From positions 1 to 33,539 of the forward strand of contig VSNR01000018.1 of assembly GCA_009774345.1 (NCBI GenBank): 33,539 bases of DNA, read 5' to 3'. A model generated the notes under the pieces. That model ran no database searches and had not been told where the DNA came from. It saw only the letters and a list, made by a program, of their open reading frames with translations. Below are positions 32,088 to 33,539 of this stretch, piece after piece. Numbering within the stretch: the stretch's first letter is position 1; every line of letters begins with the position of its first letter. Source of the DNA: Lachnospiraceae bacterium (GTDB lineage Bacteria > Bacillota > Clostridia > Lachnospirales > Lachnospiraceae). A program made the translations under genes and the position numbers.

Positions 32088-32531
32088 TTACTGATTAAAC
32101 GCCTCAATATTCTCATCGTTGAGCACAAAATCGTAATAGTTCAAATCCTCGCGCTGTTTCCAGCCGACACTGTGCCAGAATGCATTCCCGATATCATTTT
32201 GGGTAAATGCAATCAGGCTCACTTTGTTGATATTTTCTTTTTTGAGGGCATCCATGCAGAACACCACCATCGCTTTGCCAATGCCGCGCCTGCGATACGC
32301 CGGGTTGACGCACACATGATACAGACAGCCGCGCCTGCCGTCATGCCCGCACAGAATGGCGCCCACCACCATGCCGTCCTCCACTGCAACCACGCTTGTC
32401 GAAGGGTTTCTTTGCAGAAAACGCGCCACACCCTCCCGCGAATCGTCGATGCTTCGGATGGCAAATCCCCTGATTGTCATCCACAAAGCCCGCACCTGTT
32501 CATAATCCTCTATTGTCATCAATCTTACCAT
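32088..32531 (-). CDS. GNAT family N-acetyltransferase
   Basis: A 147-aa single-domain acetyltransferase. The acetyl-CoA pyrophosphate loop is VCVNPAYRRRGIGKAM, and VSLIAFTQNDIGNAFWHSVGW is the expected C-terminal strand and helix. RLMTIEDYEQVRALW is a common start for the group. The acceptor cannot be told from sequence. AGGAG is 13 nt before the ATG, a little far; M5 at 32519 is an alternative start. A hairpin at 32554-32592 lies in its leader. Confidence 0.9.
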   Translation of the reverse strand: MVRLMTIEDYEQVRALWMTIRGFAIRSIDDSREGVARFLQRNPSTSVVAVEDGMVVGAILCGHDGRRGCLYHVCVNPAYRRRGIGKAMVVFCMDALKKENINKVSLIAFTQNDIGNAFWHSVGWKQREDLNYYDFVLNDENIEAFNQ

Positions 32532-32553
32532 ATTAAAATACTAACTCCTATCT

Positions 32554-32592
32554 GCCTGCTCTAGAGTGTGTTTGAAAAATGCTCAAGCAGGC
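32554..32592. repeat. inverted repeat in the GNAT leader
   Basis: GCCTGCT (32554-32560) and AGCAGGC (32586-32592) are perfect 7-bp reverse complements around a 25-nt loop. It lies just before the GNAT ribosome binding site. The rest of the 175-nt gap (32532-32706) holds a perfect TATAAT on the minus strand without a good -35, and nothing else I can support. Confidence 0.4.
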
Positions 32593-32706
32593 GTACAAAT
32601 CAAGATGGTGAAATCTCAATCCCGCTGCGGACTGTATGACCACTTTACATATCATAATTTATTATAAACGGAAATACAACCATTTTCACCAAAATATTCT
32701 AAAATC

Positions 32707-33204
32707 CTACAAAAGCGAGGGCACTCCTTCATATCGTAATTGCGGCAATTTGTCGGTCTTGTTGAAATAAAAGTCAACCTGCTGGTGCTTTCCACGAATC
32801 CCTGATTCTGGAAGCCAGCTACAGACAATCACCTCGTAATTTCCATCCTCCATATCGACCTTGATGTCTGACTCCGTCTCTGCCTCCCAGCTTAACATCA
32901 CATACAAATCTCTGAAATACACCGTGTGCTCTGTGACCTTCAAGCAAAGCTTCAGGGCATAATCCGGCTGTAGTGCATCCAGATCTGGCTGCACACGCTG
33001 ATAAATATTCAAATGAAAAATTCCCGGTGAGCCAGTCGCCACGCCGACAATCGAACCTTCATAAATATGAGGAATGACATCTTTGGGTTTCGAATAATGT
33101 TCCCCCAGATAATCTTCCCCCTCCTCAATATGCCTCACTGCATGCGGCGCATAAAAAATGATTCCCAGACCTGCAATACTTAGTTGAAATTGCTGTTTTT
33201 CCAT
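32707..33204 (-). CDS. small protein of unknown function
   Basis: A 165-aa protein with no signal peptide or membrane segment, rich in beta-type sequence, acidic overall. I do not recognise the family. Its C terminus (EVIVCSWLPESGIRGKHQQV) has the look of small beta-sandwich immunity or ComJ-like proteins, but this is only an impression. AAGGAGG is 7 nt before the ATG, and the start is 12 nt after the stop of the upstream gene, so the two are certainly close partners in transcription. Confidence 0.7.
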   Translation of the reverse strand: MEKQQFQLSIAGLGIIFYAPHAVRHIEEGEDYLGEHYSKPKDVIPHIYEGSIVGVATGSPGIFHLNIYQRVQPDLDALQPDYALKLCLKVTEHTVYFRDLYVMLSWEAETESDIKVDMEDGNYEVIVCSWLPESGIRGKHQQVDFYFNKTDKLPQLRYEGVPSLL

Positions 33205-33216
33205 CTGTATTCCTCC

Positions 33217-33539
33217 TTAATCTCCGATTGCTTCGATATACAATATTCTTCCTGACTCACTTAAATAAACTTCTGTGTACATCCTTTTCATGTCCTTGAT
33301 GCCTGTCTGAAAGGCAAACGGCGCATTCGCGGCGTGTCTCCATTTTTGTCCTTTCACTTCATCTGACTCATACGCACTCTCGATGGGTGCAGCTTCGCTC
33401 TCGAAATCCATGTCTTGTAACTGGCTGCCAAGATCTGCATCACTTGTGAGTTGTAAGTTATCAATAAAAAAATAACCCTTCCATATGGTTTTATGGTATC
33501 CTATAAGTTGCCAAAATAAAAAAGGATAAATCCACCAGA
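33217..33539 (-). CDS. C-terminal part of a protein of unknown function (runs off the right edge)
   Basis: The frame is open from the window edge (first full codon at 33537) to the stop at 33217, about 106 residues; the internal ATG at 33411 is not the true start. The visible part begins with an aromatic, hydrophobic stretch (WWIYPFLFWQLIGYHKTIWK), followed by a soluble tail with an acidic section (SEAAPIESAYESDEV) and the end RILYIEAIGD. I do not recognise it. The hydrophobic part could be the end of a membrane domain. It is followed after 12 nt by the small gene at 32707-33204. Confidence 0.65.
   Translation of the reverse strand, partial: WWIYPFLFWQLIGYHKTIWKGYFFIDNLQLTSDADLGSQLQDMDFESEAAPIESAYESDEVKGQKWRHAANAPFAFQTGIKDMKRMYTEVYLSESGRILYIEAIGD

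Noticed and set aside
1..33539. CRISPR array, prophage or intact insertion sequence
   Set aside because: No regularly spaced repeats, no phage structural genes and no transposase or integrase gene were seen in any part of the window.

Overview
The window reads as an ordinary chromosomal segment of a gut-type Clostridia, most likely Lachnospiraceae (Bacillota). This is inferred from moderate GC, strong AGGAGG-type ribosome binding sites, and typical protein types: an ECF sigma factor with a DUF4179 partner, paired MATE exporters, a long SbcC, and AAA-ATPase-like/PD-(D/E)XK proteins in several copies. Almost every gene is on the minus strand, so the operons read from high to low coordinates. 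The one clear plus-strand gene is tRNA-Ser(CGA).

Right to left (direction of transcription). At the right edge lie the end of an unknown protein and a small unknown protein 12 nt behind it. A GNAT acetyltransferase and a zinc-ribbon protein follow. Next is an arginine/ornithine cluster, argJ, a Uma2-type nuclease-fold protein, argB and argD, then a membrane-anchored solute-binding-like protein and a small YdcZ-type transporter. A predicted promoter at 25131-25159 then starts a set made of an AAA-ATPase-like/PD-(D/E)XK protein, sbcD and sbcC. The tRNA-Ser gene faces sbcC. After it come the ECF sigma factor and its DUF4179 partner, then an MFS transporter with an elaborate 5' leader. A strong promoter at 14629-14657 drives argC, an RsmF-like rRNA methyltransferase and two MATE exporters. 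An XRE regulator follows. The next operon encodes a TtcA-LarE fusion, TcdA, an unknown protein and a DUF815 ATPase. A Na+/phosphate symporter has its own promoter. The left end holds a deleted remnant and a full copy of the AAA-ATPase-like family, closed by a 19-bp perfect terminator-like hairpin.

How the genes work together. ArgJ, ArgB, ArgC and ArgD together make the full N-acetylated route from glutamate to ornithine, although argC is about 13 kb from the others. SbcC and SbcD form the DNA end-processing nuclease. The TtcA-LarE fusion and TcdA are translationally coupled through ATGA, and both contain ATP-dependent chemistry seen in tRNA modification or sulfur transfer.

The most interesting items are the fusion of two PP-loop sulfur-transfer enzymes in one chain (7072-8757), and the MFS leader (15831-16101). 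That leader combines a promoter, a short ORF, a terminator-like hairpin and one RNA segment that can pair either with the end of the short ORF or with the MFS ribosome binding site. There is no CRISPR array, no intact insertion sequence and no prophage.
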